Below are positions 1-7,661 of a stretch of 12,913 nucleotides of DNA, piece by piece; the first letter of the stretch is position 1, and every line of letters begins with the position of its first letter. The stretch lies in the NCBI GenBank assembly GCA_947176565.1, contig CAMWRC010000010.1, positions 1 through 12,913 of the forward strand, in the 5' to 3' direction. Under the pieces are notes generated by a model. That model had not been told where the DNA came from. It worked only from the letters and a program-made list of their open reading frames with translations, and did not search any database. Made by a program: the position numbers and the translations under genes. Source of the DNA: an uncultured Ruminococcus sp. (GTDB taxonomy: Bacteria > Bacillota > Clostridia > Oscillospirales > Ruminococcaceae).

Positions 1-1023
1 ATTGAATCCGCCGCCCATTCCGCTGAAATCATCAAGATGAGTTTTGGTAGAATTTTTACTTCCGCCGCCGCTTGTTATGTCGAAATTTCCGCCGGACACA
101 ATCAAATCCGTTTCAGCTTGTATGCCGTCCTGTGCGGAATTTATGATAAATTTGCCGTTCTGAATATACACATAACCGAGAGATGAATCATTCATTTTTG
201 TGGATTTTATACCGTCTTCGCCGGAAATTATATTGATATTTCCGCCTGAAACGGCAACATAGTCTTTACCTTTTATGCCGTCGCTGTCGGAATTGACATT
301 AATATTTCCGCCTGTTATGACAATATCGTCCTTACTGTGAATACCACTTAGACTTGAAGTTATATTCAGCGTACCTGTTCCGTTTATTGTAAGGCTGTCG
401 CCGCTGAAAATACAGGAATCGGGTTCCTGATTTGTTTCGTCATCATAAACGTAGGATTTTCCGTCAGTAAGAGTATTCACACTGTTTTCGGCTAGTGAAA
501 CAAAAATCTTTTTTGAATCTATGCCATAAATTGCAGATGATGTGCTGCACGTAATATCGGCATTATCAAGAATAATCTGTACTTTTGCATCAGGGGCATT
601 TACAATAATCTGTCCGTCGTCAAGAGTTCCAGAAAATCTGTATACACCCTCCTGAGAGATAGTTATTTCTGAACCGTCAACGGAAACACCGCTGCCGCTG
701 GATTCTGCCGAACTGCCATTAAGTTTTATTTCAGCGTCAATATTATCAAATTCAGGATTCAAATCCCTGTTTGAAAATACACTGCTGTATTCATAGTTTA
801 TTTTTTTTGTTGAATCTGATACCGGTTCAGTAGCTGTAGTTTCTGATGTCGGAACTGCTGATATTTCCTGAGATGTTATTTTGTCAGCAGTTTCAGTTGT
901 ACTTTCAGAAGAATTATCTGAAGAAATTTTTTCTGAAAGATTTTCAGAGCCGCATGATGATGTGCTGACAGTCACAGCGACCGCAGCGAGGAAACCCAAG
1001 GTTTTAATAAAGGAATTTTTCAT
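1..1023 (-). CDS. Secreted carbohydrate-binding domain (DUF4353-like) beta-helix protein, C-terminus beyond window
   Basis: The frame is open from ATG at 1023 to the window edge, giving 341 residues without a stop. The start is set by an AAGGTGA ribosome binding site 7-8 bases upstream. A Lys-bearing N-terminus and hydrophobic segment (about 6-20) lead to SSCGSE, so a lipid-modified Cys24 is likely, although Thr at -3 is not the usual Leu. A Ser/Thr/Glu-rich spacer follows to about residue 75. From about 140 come repeated short units of the form GG-x-INI-x-S-x-x-DGIK, typical of a right-handed parallel beta-helix and of the domain-of-unknown-function family named carbohydrate-binding (Clostridium thermocellum Cthe_2159 type). 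The visible end is Gly-rich (GMGGGF), also common there. I infer a surface polysaccharide-binding role. It is divergent from the two-component system at 1218. Confidence 0.82.
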   Translation of the reverse strand, partial: MKNSFIKTLGFLAAVAVTVSTSSCGSENLSEKISSDNSSESTTETADKITSQEISAVPTSETTATEPVSDSTKKINYEYSSVFSNRDLNPEFDNIDAEIKLNGSSAESSGSGVSVDGSEITISQEGVYRFSGTLDDGQIIVNAPDAKVQIILDNADITCSTSSAIYGIDSKKIFVSLAENSVNTLTDGKSYVYDDETNQEPDSCIFSGDSLTINGTGTLNITSSLSGIHSKDDIVITGGNINVNSDSDGIKGKDYVAVSGGNINIISGEDGIKSTKMNDSSLGYVYIQNGKFIINSAQDGIQAETDLIVSGGNFDITSGGGSKNSTKTHLDDFSGMGGGFN

Positions 1024-1094
1024 ATAATTCACCTTTTTATGTAATGGTTTCCCAATTCCGATTTCTATATATCTATCTGTATATTTTTTCTATG

Positions 1095-1123
1095 ATATTA
1101 TTTTAATAAACTTTTATGTACAA
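1095..1123 (-). promoter_or_regulatory. SigA-type promoter for the beta-helix lipoprotein
   Basis: Read on the minus strand, TTGTAC (1123-1118) is followed after 17 bases by TAATAT (1100-1095). This predicts a start near 1088 and a leader of about 65 bases before ATG 1023. Confidence 0.55.
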
Positions 1124-1217
1124 TTAGTGAAAGAACGTTGAAATACTTGAAAAATAATCATGAATAATTATTGCATTTTTTCGGCTGATAATGTATACTG
1201 TATTAGGGGTGATGTAT

Positions 1218-1889
1218 ATGATATATATGCTGGAGGACGACAGCGGAATCCGAAATTTTGTTCTTTACGCGCTTAATAATACTGGTTTTGAGGCGGAGGG
1301 ATTTGAATGTCCGTCGGAATTTTACAAGGCAATGAATGAAAGGATTCCGGAACTGCTTCTTCTCGATATAATGCTTCCGGAGGAGGACGGAATAAGTATA
1401 TTGAAGAAACTGCGTGCAGACGAAAAGACGAATAAACTGCCAATTATCATGCTGACTGCAAAGGATACAGAATTTGATGCAGTAACAGGACTTGACAGCG
1501 GAGCTGATGATTACATACCGAAGCCGTTCGGAACAATGGAATTAATATCGCGTATAAAGGCACTTCTAAGGAGGACAGCCGGTTCAGGAACAGACAATAT
1601 ACTTTCGGCAGGCGGAATAACTATTGATACAAAAAGGCGTGAAGTAAAGGTCGGTGGAGAATATACGCCGCTGACTCTTAAAGAATATGAAGTTCTGGTT
1701 CTGCTTCTGAAAAATGTTGGAAAGGTATTTTCACGTGATGAACTTCTTCAGAAAGTATGGGGATTTGATTTCACAGGAGAAAGCCGTACAGTGGACGTAC
1801 ATATACGGACTTTACGTGCGAAGATTGGTGAAAGCAGCAGACATATTGTGACAATACGCGGAGTAGGATACAGATTCAGTGAGGATTAA
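1218..1889 (+). CDS. OmpR/PhoB-family response regulator
   Basis: A DNA-binding response regulator of 223 residues. The receiver domain (1-118) has the acidic pair Asp7-Asp8, the phosphoacceptor Asp50 in LLLLDIMLP, Thr80 and Lys102 in KPF. A winged-helix Trans_reg_C domain fills 130-221, with the usual ending VTIRGVGYRF. I chose ATG 1218 because AGGGG at 1205-1209 lies 8 bases before it; the in-frame ATGs at 1191 and 1212 lie upstream of or too close to this site. The kinase gene follows 53 bases downstream, so the two form an operon. The architecture matches PhoB/PhoP-like regulators, but no phosphate-transport gene is nearby to justify that name. The target regulon cannot be told from sequence. 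A possible promoter (TTGCAT 1171-1176, 17 bases, TATACT 1194-1199) would leave a very short leader and is doubtful. Confidence 0.95.
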   Translation: MIYMLEDDSGIRNFVLYALNNTGFEAEGFECPSEFYKAMNERIPELLLLDIMLPEEDGISILKKLRADEKTNKLPIIMLTAKDTEFDAVTGLDSGADDYIPKPFGTMELISRIKALLRRTAGSGTDNILSAGGITIDTKRREVKVGGEYTPLTLKEYEVLVLLLKNVGKVFSRDELLQKVWGFDFTGESRTVDVHIRTLRAKIGESSRHIVTIRGVGYRFSED

Positions 1890-1942
1890 TCATAGAATTT
1901 ATTATAGTATTCATTGGAAAGTGAGGTACAGACAGAAACTCA

Positions 1943-3274
1943 ATGACTAAAAAAATATTTTTCGGAATTTTTATTACATCAGTAATATCATCTCTTGCAG
2001 CGACCGGATTCATTTTATGGACAGTATGCGGAAGCGACAGCGGAAAATGGCAGGAATTTGCAGAAAAAGCAGGATTTGCGGCAGAATTTTTAATGATTCT
2101 TGTGCTCATTATTTCTGCTGTGAGTATTTCAGCTGCAAAAAGAATAGTAAAGCCGCTTAAAAATATAGACCCTGAAAATCCGAGAATAGAAAAGGTATAC
2201 AGAGAAATTGTTCCGGTACTGAAACGGCTGAAAATACAGAACGGCAAAGTAAACCGATATAAAACAGAGCTTAACAGTTCGGAAGTTGTATTCAGCACAA
2301 TACTCGAAAGCATAAAGGACGGAATCATTGTTGCCGACCCGAAAACTATGGTGCTTTCGTGTAATACAGAAGCATACCGTCTTTTAGGAGCAGAGCCTCT
2401 TAGTTCAGGTCAGAGTATTTATACTCTCAGCAATGATGAGCCGTTCAGGCACTGTATAATGGACGCGATGGGCGGACGGCGTTCGGAATGTATACTTAAA
2501 ACGGTAATGGGAGACAGAAAAGTTATTGCAAGTCCGGCATCAATATCTGATACGCTTAATGGTATTGTTGTATTTATCATGGACGTTACAGAGGAGCAGG
2601 CACTTGAAAAAATGCGTCGTGAATTTACATCAAATGTTTCACATGAACTCAAAACGCCGCTCACGACTATATATGGCATAGCGGATATGCTTGCAAACGG
2701 AATAGTAAAAGCGGAAGATACAGCGCAGTTCGGCGGAGATATACGGAACGAAGCGGAGCGATTGATAACGCTCATAAATGATATAGTTTCTCTGTCGAAA
2801 CTTGATGAGGGAGTGACTTTATGTCCTGACAAAGAGGCTGACCTTTATGACATCGCGGAAAGCGTTATGAACCGATTGAAAAATGCTGCAAATCAGAAAA
2901 ATGTTTTGCAGATTATTGAGGGCGAGCATATTAAGATAACAGGAAATCCTACAATTCTGGAAGAAATCCTGTATAATCTGTGCGACAATGCGATAAAGTA
3001 TAATAATGACGGCGGAAAATATATTGTCAGGGTATCTCATATTCCGATGAAAGCAATAATAACAGTTTCAGATACAGGAATCGGCATATCTGAGGAACAT
3101 ATTGACCGTATATTTGAGCGTTTCTATCGTGCTGACAAAAGCCGTTCACAGAAAATAAAGGGAACTGGTCTTGGTCTTTCGATTGTAAAGCATGGCGTGA
3201 TGTATCATAACGGTACAGTCAAGGCAGTAAGCAGTGAAAAAGGTTCAGTATTTATAGTAGAATTTCCGCTTTGA
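1943..3274 (+). CDS. PAS-containing sensor histidine kinase
   Basis: A membrane histidine kinase of 443 residues, partner of the regulator just upstream. Two transmembrane helices (about 5-28 and 46-65) enclose an outside loop of only about 17 residues, so there is no large external sensor. A PAS domain (about 114-215, including ILESIKDGIIVADP) then HisKA follow, with phosphoacceptor His234 in NVSHELKTPL. The HATPase_c domain has the N-box NLCDNAIKY (Asn345, Asn349), G1 DTGIG (377-381), the F-box FERFYRADKSRS and G2 GTGLG (407-411). All catalytic motifs are intact. The layout resembles PhoR/WalK-like kinases but lacks the extracellular PAS of Bacillus PhoR. Sensing is therefore likely through the membrane or the cytoplasmic PAS. 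The only start in the frame after an upstream TGA is ATG 1943; GTGAGG at 1921-1926 is rather far (16 bases), so translation may be partly coupled to the regulator. Confidence 0.95.
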   Translation: MTKKIFFGIFITSVISSLAATGFILWTVCGSDSGKWQEFAEKAGFAAEFLMILVLIISAVSISAAKRIVKPLKNIDPENPRIEKVYREIVPVLKRLKIQNGKVNRYKTELNSSEVVFSTILESIKDGIIVADPKTMVLSCNTEAYRLLGAEPLSSGQSIYTLSNDEPFRHCIMDAMGGRRSECILKTVMGDRKVIASPASISDTLNGIVVFIMDVTEEQALEKMRREFTSNVSHELKTPLTTIYGIADMLANGIVKAEDTAQFGGDIRNEAERLITLINDIVSLSKLDEGVTLCPDKEADLYDIAESVMNRLKNAANQKNVLQIIEGEHIKITGNPTILEEILYNLCDNAIKYNNDGGKYIVRVSHIPMKAIITVSDTGIGISEEHIDRIFERFYRADKSRSQKIKGTGLGLSIVKHGVMYHNGTVKAVSSEKGSVFIVEFPL

Positions 3275-3284
3275 GAAAAACGCA

Positions 3285-3322
3285 GAAAAAACGGCTGTCC
3301 TCTGCGGACAGCTGTTTTTTTA
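3285..3322. terminator. Bidirectional intrinsic terminator between kinase and XRE gene
   Basis: GGCTGTCC, a five-base TCTGC loop, then GGACAGC(T)G, flanked by an A6 run on the left and a T7 run on the right. It works for the plus-strand kinase operon, and on the minus strand for the convergent XRE gene that stops at 3323. Confidence 0.9.
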
Positions 3323-3544
3323 TTATTCAGATGAATCGTCATCTTCAGTATATTCCAGAACATCGCCGGGTTGACATTTCAGTTCACGGCATATTGCATT
3401 CAGCGTGCTGAAACGTATAGCACTTACTTTACCTGTTTTGATTTTTGAAAGATTCACATTGCTTACGCCTACTCTTTCACTGAGTTCATTCAGACTGATT
3501 TTCCTGTCCGCCATAACACGGTCAAGCCTTAATATTATTGCCAT
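3323..3544 (-). CDS. Small XRE/Cro-type transcriptional regulator (YozG-like)
   Basis: A 73-residue single-domain helix-turn-helix protein of the HTH_26/Cro-C1 type. The helices lie in about 4-66, with the recognition region LNELSERVGVSNVNLSKIKTG and the family ending CRELKCQPGDVLEY, then an acidic tail DDDSSE. ATG 3544 is chosen because AAGGAGG lies 7 bases upstream; a longer reading from 3598 would start inside the preceding gene. That binding site overlaps the stop codon of the DUF2975 gene (3558-3560), so the two are translated together. DUF2975 membrane protein plus short XRE regulator is a widespread Firmicute pair (Bacillus subtilis yoaS-yozG). Family knowledge suggests the regulator controls its own operon; repeated motifs around the promoter at 4318-4346 are candidate sites. 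No effector is evident. Confidence 0.9.
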   Translation of the reverse strand: MAIILRLDRVMADRKISLNELSERVGVSNVNLSKIKTGKVSAIRFSTLNAICRELKCQPGDVLEYTEDDDSSE

Positions 3545-3557
3545 ATTCAATTCCTCC

Positions 3558-4256
3558 TTAAAGCAGCTCGTCCGATTCTTTCTGAAGCTCTGCACCATAT
3601 TTGAAAATATATGAGAAGATTATTATAGCAATGATAAGAACTATAGAAGTAAGACTGATACCACCATCACTGATATATAAAACAGCCATAGGAATGAGTG
3701 AAAATCCGAATTTTTTCATTGCATTTATAACGTTTTCCTCAAATGGTGATTCACATACTTCAAGTGATTTTGCAAGCTTTGCACCGAATATTACAGCAAC
3801 AAGCATTACAGCACATATAACCGCACCTAATATTAAAATCATAATCATAGTTGCTTTAATTGAAGCAATACTATCAGCATTTACGTCAGCTTTTACATCA
3901 TAAACGGAAACACCATTGTTATCCGTCTTTTCAACATCAACATCAATTTTTGCACCTAAGGCATCAGCGTGTATATCACTTTCCTCCAAATCCTTGATGC
4001 TGAAAACCTTGATACCACCAATGCTAATTTTTTTGTCATTTATTGTAAGACGTGTGTTTTCGTCAACAGTAATCTGTGCATTTGCCGTGCCTGTTACGTT
4101 GAATACATTGTTGTCTATATTAAAGGCAACTCCGACAATTACTGAACATACAAGACAAGCGATTATACCAATAATAGCTGCAACTCTCATGATTGCAAGA
4201 ATAATTCTGCTTACCTTGCCAAGCTTGTTGATTTTTGTGATGTTTGCGTTTTTCAT
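3558..4256 (-). CDS. DUF2975 four-helix membrane protein (YoaS-like)
   Basis: An integral membrane protein of 232 residues. Hydrophobic segments lie at about 17-45, 133-162, 183-196 and 200-219. Between the first two is an extracytoplasmic stretch of about 85 residues rich in Asp, Asn and Val. The segment SPFEENVINAMKKFG (169-184) and the ending YGAELQKESDELL are the usual DUF2975 signature regions. Molecular function is unknown. ATG 4256 is preferred over the in-frame ATG 4271, because the ribosome binding site TGGAGGA lies between them, 6 bases before 4256. The XRE gene begins 13 bases after the stop. The strong promoter at 4318-4346 gives a leader of about 55 bases. The paired regulator and the extracellular domain suggest a sensed membrane module, but this is inference. 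Confidence 0.88.
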   Translation of the reverse strand: MKNANITKINKLGKVSRIILAIMRVAAIIGIIACLVCSVIVGVAFNIDNNVFNVTGTANAQITVDENTRLTINDKKISIGGIKVFSIKDLEESDIHADALGAKIDVDVEKTDNNGVSVYDVKADVNADSIASIKATMIMILILGAVICAVMLVAVIFGAKLAKSLEVCESPFEENVINAMKKFGFSLIPMAVLYISDGGISLTSIVLIIAIIIFSYIFKYGAELQKESDELL

Positions 4257-4317
4257 AATAAATTCCTCCATAAAGTTAATTTTATTTGTTTCGGGGTGTT
4301 TCCCTTTCTGTGATTAT

Positions 4318-4346
4318 ATAATAACACATGTTTTTATGTTTGTCAA
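4318..4346 (-). promoter_or_regulatory. Consensus SigA promoter of the DUF2975-XRE operon
   Basis: On the minus strand TTGACA (4346-4341), a 17-base spacer and TATTAT (4323-4318) make a near-perfect SigA promoter. The nonamer ATGTTTTTA (plus-strand reading) lies in the spacer (4328-4336) and again 20 bases away, just upstream of the -35 (4348-4356). Such spacing puts both copies on one helix face, as for a repressor operator. Confidence 0.8.
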
Positions 4347-4357
4347 TATGTTTTTAA

Positions 4358-4457
4358 CGATTAACATTAAATATTATATGTTTGCATAATATCAGCAAGA
4401 TTTTGAGAAATTTATTTATGCAGTTTATACGATAAATATTTATCGATAAACATTAAA
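4358..4457. repeat. Operator-like repeats and palindrome upstream of the DUF2975 promoter
   Basis: CGATTAACATTAAA at 4358-4371 and CGATAAACATTAAA at 4444-4457 differ at one base in 14 and are 86 bases apart. The second copy begins inside a perfect 16-bp palindrome, CGATAAATATTTATCG (4430-4445). There is no coding potential here. These are plausible binding sites for the XRE protein or for a second factor. Confidence 0.5.
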
Positions 4458-4491
4458 AATGCTTTCCGGAGTGAACCGGAAAGCATTTTTA
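4454..4491. terminator. Strong intrinsic terminator of the GH5 gene
   Basis: A perfect 16-base stem (core ATGCTTTCCGG / CCGGAAAGCAT) with loop AGTGAA (4470-4475), flanked by A and T runs. It begins 9 bases after the GH5 stop codon on the minus strand. The A/T flanks make it potentially bidirectional. Confidence 0.92.
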
Positions 4492-4499
4492 TTATCTGA

Positions 4500-6401
4500 T
4501 TACTTGTTGCTTGTCATAGGAAGCTTATCTATCTGACCTGCATCAAGAAGCTGTACTGCAAGAGCATCAAGGGTTGAAATACCATCGCCGTTGTCGCAGC
4601 AGTCGGCATTTTTGAATCCCTGCTCTGACAGTGTATATTTATCCTTGTTTCCAAGATACTGAAGAATGAGTGTTGCGTCGGCTACTGAAACTTCGCCGTC
4701 CAGATTAGCATCTCCGAACATAGTGCTGTCTGTGTTTCCGTTTCCTGTAGATGTCTGTGCAGATGTCGTTGTAACTGCCGGAGCAGTTGTTGTAACCGAC
4801 GGAGCAGCTGTTGTAGCTGCCGGTTCTGTAGGCGTTGACGGGTTTGAAACGACTGGTTTTCCGTCTTTTACGATAGTACCGCCATCAAGGTTGCTGCCCT
4901 CTGTTGAGGCGTAACTTGTATAAAATTCATTGAGTGAAAGTCCGTTATTGCCGAGAGCTTTCTGGTGGTCAAGACCAATATATTTACCGGTTTCCTGAGT
5001 TTGCCAGAGAGATTTTTCCATAAGTGCATATTTTTCTTCTTCCCATTGAATCTGTGTTGAACCTGCCTGCTGACCGCATGAAATATTCTTCCAGAGACCG
5101 CCGGTATCGCCGGAGTTTGTATTCAGACACCAGAAAGTATGGTTGATATGATTTTCAATCATATAATCGCGGAGTAATTCCATCCATTTTTGATTTTCTG
5201 CGCCGTCCATATGACCGCCCCATTCGCCGATAAGTTCAGGAGCTATATCTTCGGCATTGATATAGGCCCATGTATCGTACCAGTAATCATCAAGGAGCGT
5301 CTGAGTGGTGAAATCCTTATCAAACCATGTCTGTGCATATACTGACGGACCGTAATCGTGAGGAGAATAAACAATCTGACTTGTACCGTGTTCGGGCTTG
5401 ATAGGATATTCTCTTGCACCGCGGAAGTTTCCGCCCCACCATGCGCCTATGTATGGTGAATTAGTCATTCTGTCCTCTATTCCCCAGTAATCTCCGGGCA
5501 TAGCTCCGCTGAGTGACTGTTCAACGCCCTCAATGAAAATAAGCGCATTAGGATTTACTTCAAGGATAGCATCAGCGCATTTTGTAGCGGCATAAGCCCA
5601 GTTATTCTCATCAGTTGAGCCGTCCCATTTTGCAGCCTTTTCGCCTTCCTGACCTTTGCCGTGAGGTTCATTTTTGAGGTCGTATCCAAGGAGAGTATCA
5701 TTATTTTTGTACTTGTCGGCAATCCACACAAGTGTATCCTGCCATATTTTTGTAGTAACCATAGTTCCGTCAGCTGTTTCCTTGCCGTACCAGAGATTAT
5801 AGTTGTGACCGGAGTTATCAGCATGAGGACTGTGAATATCGATAAAAGCCTTGATACCGTATTTCTTGCACTTATCGAGGATTATATCGAATCCGCGGTC
5901 GCTTGTGATAAGAGTTTTGCCGTCTGATTCAACGAAATCTTTATTAAGATTTCCATAAGTACCGGCTTTGACAACGCCGCCGTTTCCGTCGTCCTGGTCT
6001 ACAGGGGGATTATAGACAGCCTGCATACCGCCGGAGCTTATCTGATATGGAGTACCGTTTTTCCACGAAAGGATAAGTTCTGTGGAAATAGGAAAACGGA
6101 TAACATTGATTCCTCTGTCGGCTACTTCCTGAAGCATATCGTCAATATCTCCTGCATATAGATAATGCGGGGAATATTCGATGCAGTTCAGACCGAACCA
6201 GTTTGCACCTGTGAGCCATACTTCATTGCCGTTCATATCATAGAGACGGCTGCCCTCTGCGTGAAGCCAGTCGTCATTGTTGTCGTCTACGGCAAGAGTA
6301 TCAACAGGTTCGGAAATCTGCATAACAGAAGCTGCTGTTCCTGTGATTGCCATTGCTGCTGCTGATACAAATGCAGCAAAAGTTCTTGTAAGTTTATTCA
6401 T
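4500..6401 (-). CDS. Secreted GH5 (subfamily 1-like) endo-beta-1,4-glucanase with C-terminal dockerin
   Basis: A cellulosomal endoglucanase of 633 residues. A signal peptide occupies about 1-25. The GH5 domain (about 44-470) has the acid/base Glu245 in LKNEPHG, the nucleophile Glu393 in IGEWGGH, and His348 and Tyr350 in YSPHDYG. WWGGNFRGAREYP and IFIEGVEQ match the Acidothermus E1 type, GH5_1, so cleavage of internal beta-1,4 links in cellulose is expected with retention of configuration. A Pro/Thr-rich linker (520-560) leads to a type I dockerin (561-625) with two calcium loops (GDANLDGEVSV and the NADCCDNGDGIST region), which should bind a scaffoldin cohesin. No separate carbohydrate-binding module is seen. 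ATG 6401 has GAGGG 8 bases upstream; the ATG at 6443 is not supported. The gene has its own promoter and terminator. Confidence 0.96.
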   Translation of the reverse strand: MNKLTRTFAAFVSAAAMAITGTAASVMQISEPVDTLAVDDNNDDWLHAEGSRLYDMNGNEVWLTGANWFGLNCIEYSPHYLYAGDIDDMLQEVADRGINVIRFPISTELILSWKNGTPYQISSGGMQAVYNPPVDQDDGNGGVVKAGTYGNLNKDFVESDGKTLITSDRGFDIILDKCKKYGIKAFIDIHSPHADNSGHNYNLWYGKETADGTMVTTKIWQDTLVWIADKYKNNDTLLGYDLKNEPHGKGQEGEKAAKWDGSTDENNWAYAATKCADAILEVNPNALIFIEGVEQSLSGAMPGDYWGIEDRMTNSPYIGAWWGGNFRGAREYPIKPEHGTSQIVYSPHDYGPSVYAQTWFDKDFTTQTLLDDYWYDTWAYINAEDIAPELIGEWGGHMDGAENQKWMELLRDYMIENHINHTFWCLNTNSGDTGGLWKNISCGQQAGSTQIQWEEEKYALMEKSLWQTQETGKYIGLDHQKALGNNGLSLNEFYTSYASTEGSNLDGGTIVKDGKPVVSNPSTPTEPAATTAAPSVTTTAPAVTTTSAQTSTGNGNTDSTMFGDANLDGEVSVADATLILQYLGNKDKYTLSEQGFKNADCCDNGDGISTLDALAVQLLDAGQIDKLPMTSNK

Positions 6402-6420
6402 GACTTTTCCCTCTCTTTTT

Positions 6421-6446
6421 AAGATGCTGATTTTAATATGCATCTT
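6421..6446 (-). other. 5' leader hairpin in the GH5 transcript
   Basis: AAGATGC (6421-6427) and GCATCTT (6440-6446) pair perfectly over 7 bases with a 12-base loop. The element lies between the predicted start near 6451 and the ribosome binding site at 6409-6415. It may stabilise the message or affect translation. Confidence 0.45.
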
Positions 6447-6448
6447 TC

Positions 6449-6465
6449 GCTAATATTATATTAGC
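6449..6465. promoter_or_regulatory. Palindromic operator candidate over the GH5 -10 box
   Basis: GCTAATAT-T-ATATTAGC is an inverted repeat with perfect 8-base arms and one central base. It covers the -10 hexamer (6458-6463) and the expected start site, the usual place for a repressor such as LacI or GntR types. No matching regulator gene is next to it. Confidence 0.5.
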
Positions 6466-6486
6466 AGATTTTAAGCGATTTGTCAA
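6458..6486 (-). promoter_or_regulatory. SigA promoter of the GH5 endoglucanase gene
   Basis: TTGACA (6486-6481), a 17-base spacer and TAATAT (6463-6458) on the minus strand. The -35 box contains the TGA stop codon of the upstream DUF4363 gene (6485-6483). No terminator separates the genes, so read-through could add to expression. Confidence 0.82.
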
Positions 6487-6845
6487 GAAAAAACTTCTAC
6501 ATTTCTGAGAAGATTGACGAGATGACTAAATTCTTTAAGTTCTGCTGTAAGTTCCTCACTTTTATTCTCAGCGAGATTATTTATTCTTGCACAAAGCCTG
6601 TCAATATCGGACAATTTATTGCTACGTATAAATACTTTTGCTTTTGAGCTGAAATTTTCCCATTCTTTTTCGAGCTGCTGTGTGATTTCCAATGTCTGCT
6701 GAACATCGCCCTGAGAAAAAATTTCTTCTGCGTGTGAGGATAAATCCATAAGATTCCGGCAGCTTTTATTTATCCACTGTCCGGAGAATATACTTACTGT
6801 AATGAGAAGCAACAATATTCCTATACTGATTTTAATTCTTGTCAT
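6483..6845 (-). CDS. DUF4363 family membrane-anchored protein
   Basis: A 120-residue protein with one N-terminal membrane helix or uncleaved signal (about 5-22), followed by an all-helical, charged region (about 25-115) likely outside the membrane. The pattern SHAEEIFSQGD...LEKEWENFSSKAKVFI fits DUF4363, a family of unknown function in Clostridia. ATG 6845 overlaps the end of the DUF421 gene by 14 bases (DUF421 stop at 6832-6834), with AAAGGAAAA as ribosome binding site inside that gene. The two are therefore translationally coupled and probably form a complex. DUF421-DUF4363 adjacency is a recurrent arrangement as far as I recall. The reading frame ends within the -35 box of the next gene. 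Confidence 0.82.
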   Translation of the reverse strand: MTRIKISIGILLLLITVSIFSGQWINKSCRNLMDLSSHAEEIFSQGDVQQTLEITQQLEKEWENFSSKAKVFIRSNKLSDIDRLCARINNLAENKSEELTAELKEFSHLVNLLRNVEVFS

Positions 6846-7518
6846 ATGATTTTCCTTTCGGTGCGATAAAGCAGTTTCCTTGAGAGTCGGCGGTCATTAT
6901 GAACACGTCTGACATATTAAATCCGGCATTTTTCGCGGTATTTTTTGCGAACTGTTCATTATATCCCATGGAATCAAGAGCAGCTGTCATAATTTTTCCG
7001 TCTGATACGATTACCTGAGGCGGGTCGAGAGATTCTGTATCTATATTCATATCTTCGCGGGTTGGGGTATCATTTGCAGGCTTTTTCATTACTGATACAC
7101 TGCCTGTAGTTTCAACTATAGCAAATTGCACTTCATTCAAATCAAATATCTGTTGTCCTCTGAGTGCTGTCATTAGGTCATCTACGGAGAATCTGAGTTC
7201 TTTCATGACATCTCTGTTGATTTTTCCATTGCTGATTATTATTTTCGGGCAGCCGGATATTATTTTTCTGAGATATGGCATTTTTAATATAAGCCATGAC
7301 ATAACGACTTCAAAGCATACAAGGGCAAGTATAGGTGTCAGTCCTACTATAAGTGGAATATCCGTATCTTCAAGAGGGAGTGTGGCAATATTTGAAACGA
7401 GTATAGTAATTACGAGTTCTGACGGCTGAAGTTCGCCGAGCTGTCGTTTTCCCATCAGGCGAACCGCGAAAATTACAAGTATATACAATATTAATGAACG
7501 CAAGATTATAACTGACAT
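6832..7518 (-). CDS. DUF421 (YetF/YcaP-like) membrane protein
   Basis: A 228-residue protein with three N-terminal membrane helices (about 3-21, 33-50 and 54-78). The family signature RLMGKRQLGELQPSELVITI spans residues 20-39. The C-terminal cytoplasmic part carries the usual two alpha/beta units (KIIISNGKINRDVMKELRFSVDDLMTALR, then PPQVIVSDGKI). The start is ATG 7518 with AAAGGAG 8 bases upstream. Biochemical role is unknown. YetF-type proteins sit in some Bacillus spoVA(2mob) spore-germination operons and have wider envelope roles elsewhere. Here the protein is paired with DUF4363 and divergent from the DUF1540 gene. I found no convincing promoter between 7519 and 7660 on this strand. Confidence 0.9.
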   Translation of the reverse strand: MSVIILRSLILYILVIFAVRLMGKRQLGELQPSELVITILVSNIATLPLEDTDIPLIVGLTPILALVCFEVVMSWLILKMPYLRKIISGCPKIIISNGKINRDVMKELRFSVDDLMTALRGQQIFDLNEVQFAIVETTGSVSVMKKPANDTPTREDMNIDTESLDPPQVIVSDGKIMTAALDSMGYNEQFAKNTAKNAGFNMSDVFIMTADSQGNCFIAPKGKSYDKN

Positions 7519-7590
7519 ATAACAATCTCCTTTTTTGATATTATTTCACGGCAGGAGAAAAAATATTCATAAAAGATTTTATGTTCAGAT

Positions 7591-7619
7591 GTATATTCAG
7601 TGATATATGCGGCATAATA
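7591..7619 (+). promoter_or_regulatory. Possible sporulation-sigma (SigG/SigF-like) promoter of the DUF1540 gene
   Basis: GTATA (7591-7595), 17 bases, then CATAATA (7613-7619), which resembles the SigG pattern (GnATR, about 18, CATnnTA). The SigA fit is poor because the -35 position reads TGTATA. Matches this short are common in AT-rich DNA, so support is modest. Confidence 0.33.
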
Positions 7620-7661
7620 GAATCAGCTTCAATGCTAATAGTATTTAAGGAGATGTTTTCA

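Noticed and set aside
1191-1217. Upstream start of the response regulator at 1191
   Set aside because: It precedes the clear AGGGG binding site and adds residues not typical of receiver domains.
1218-3274. Naming the two-component pair phoB/phoR
   Set aside because: Domain layout is compatible, but the kinase lacks the usual external sensor and no phosphate genes are nearby, so the names are not supported.
3405-4389. Plus-strand open frames opposite the XRE and DUF2975 genes
   Set aside because: They are antisense shadows, lack ribosome binding sites, and their proteins look like reverse-strand translations of membrane-coding DNA.
4666-5927. Open frames on both strands within the GH5 gene
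   Set aside because: The Val/Ala-rich frame mirrors the Thr/Pro linker; the others overlap the catalytic domain and have no start signals.
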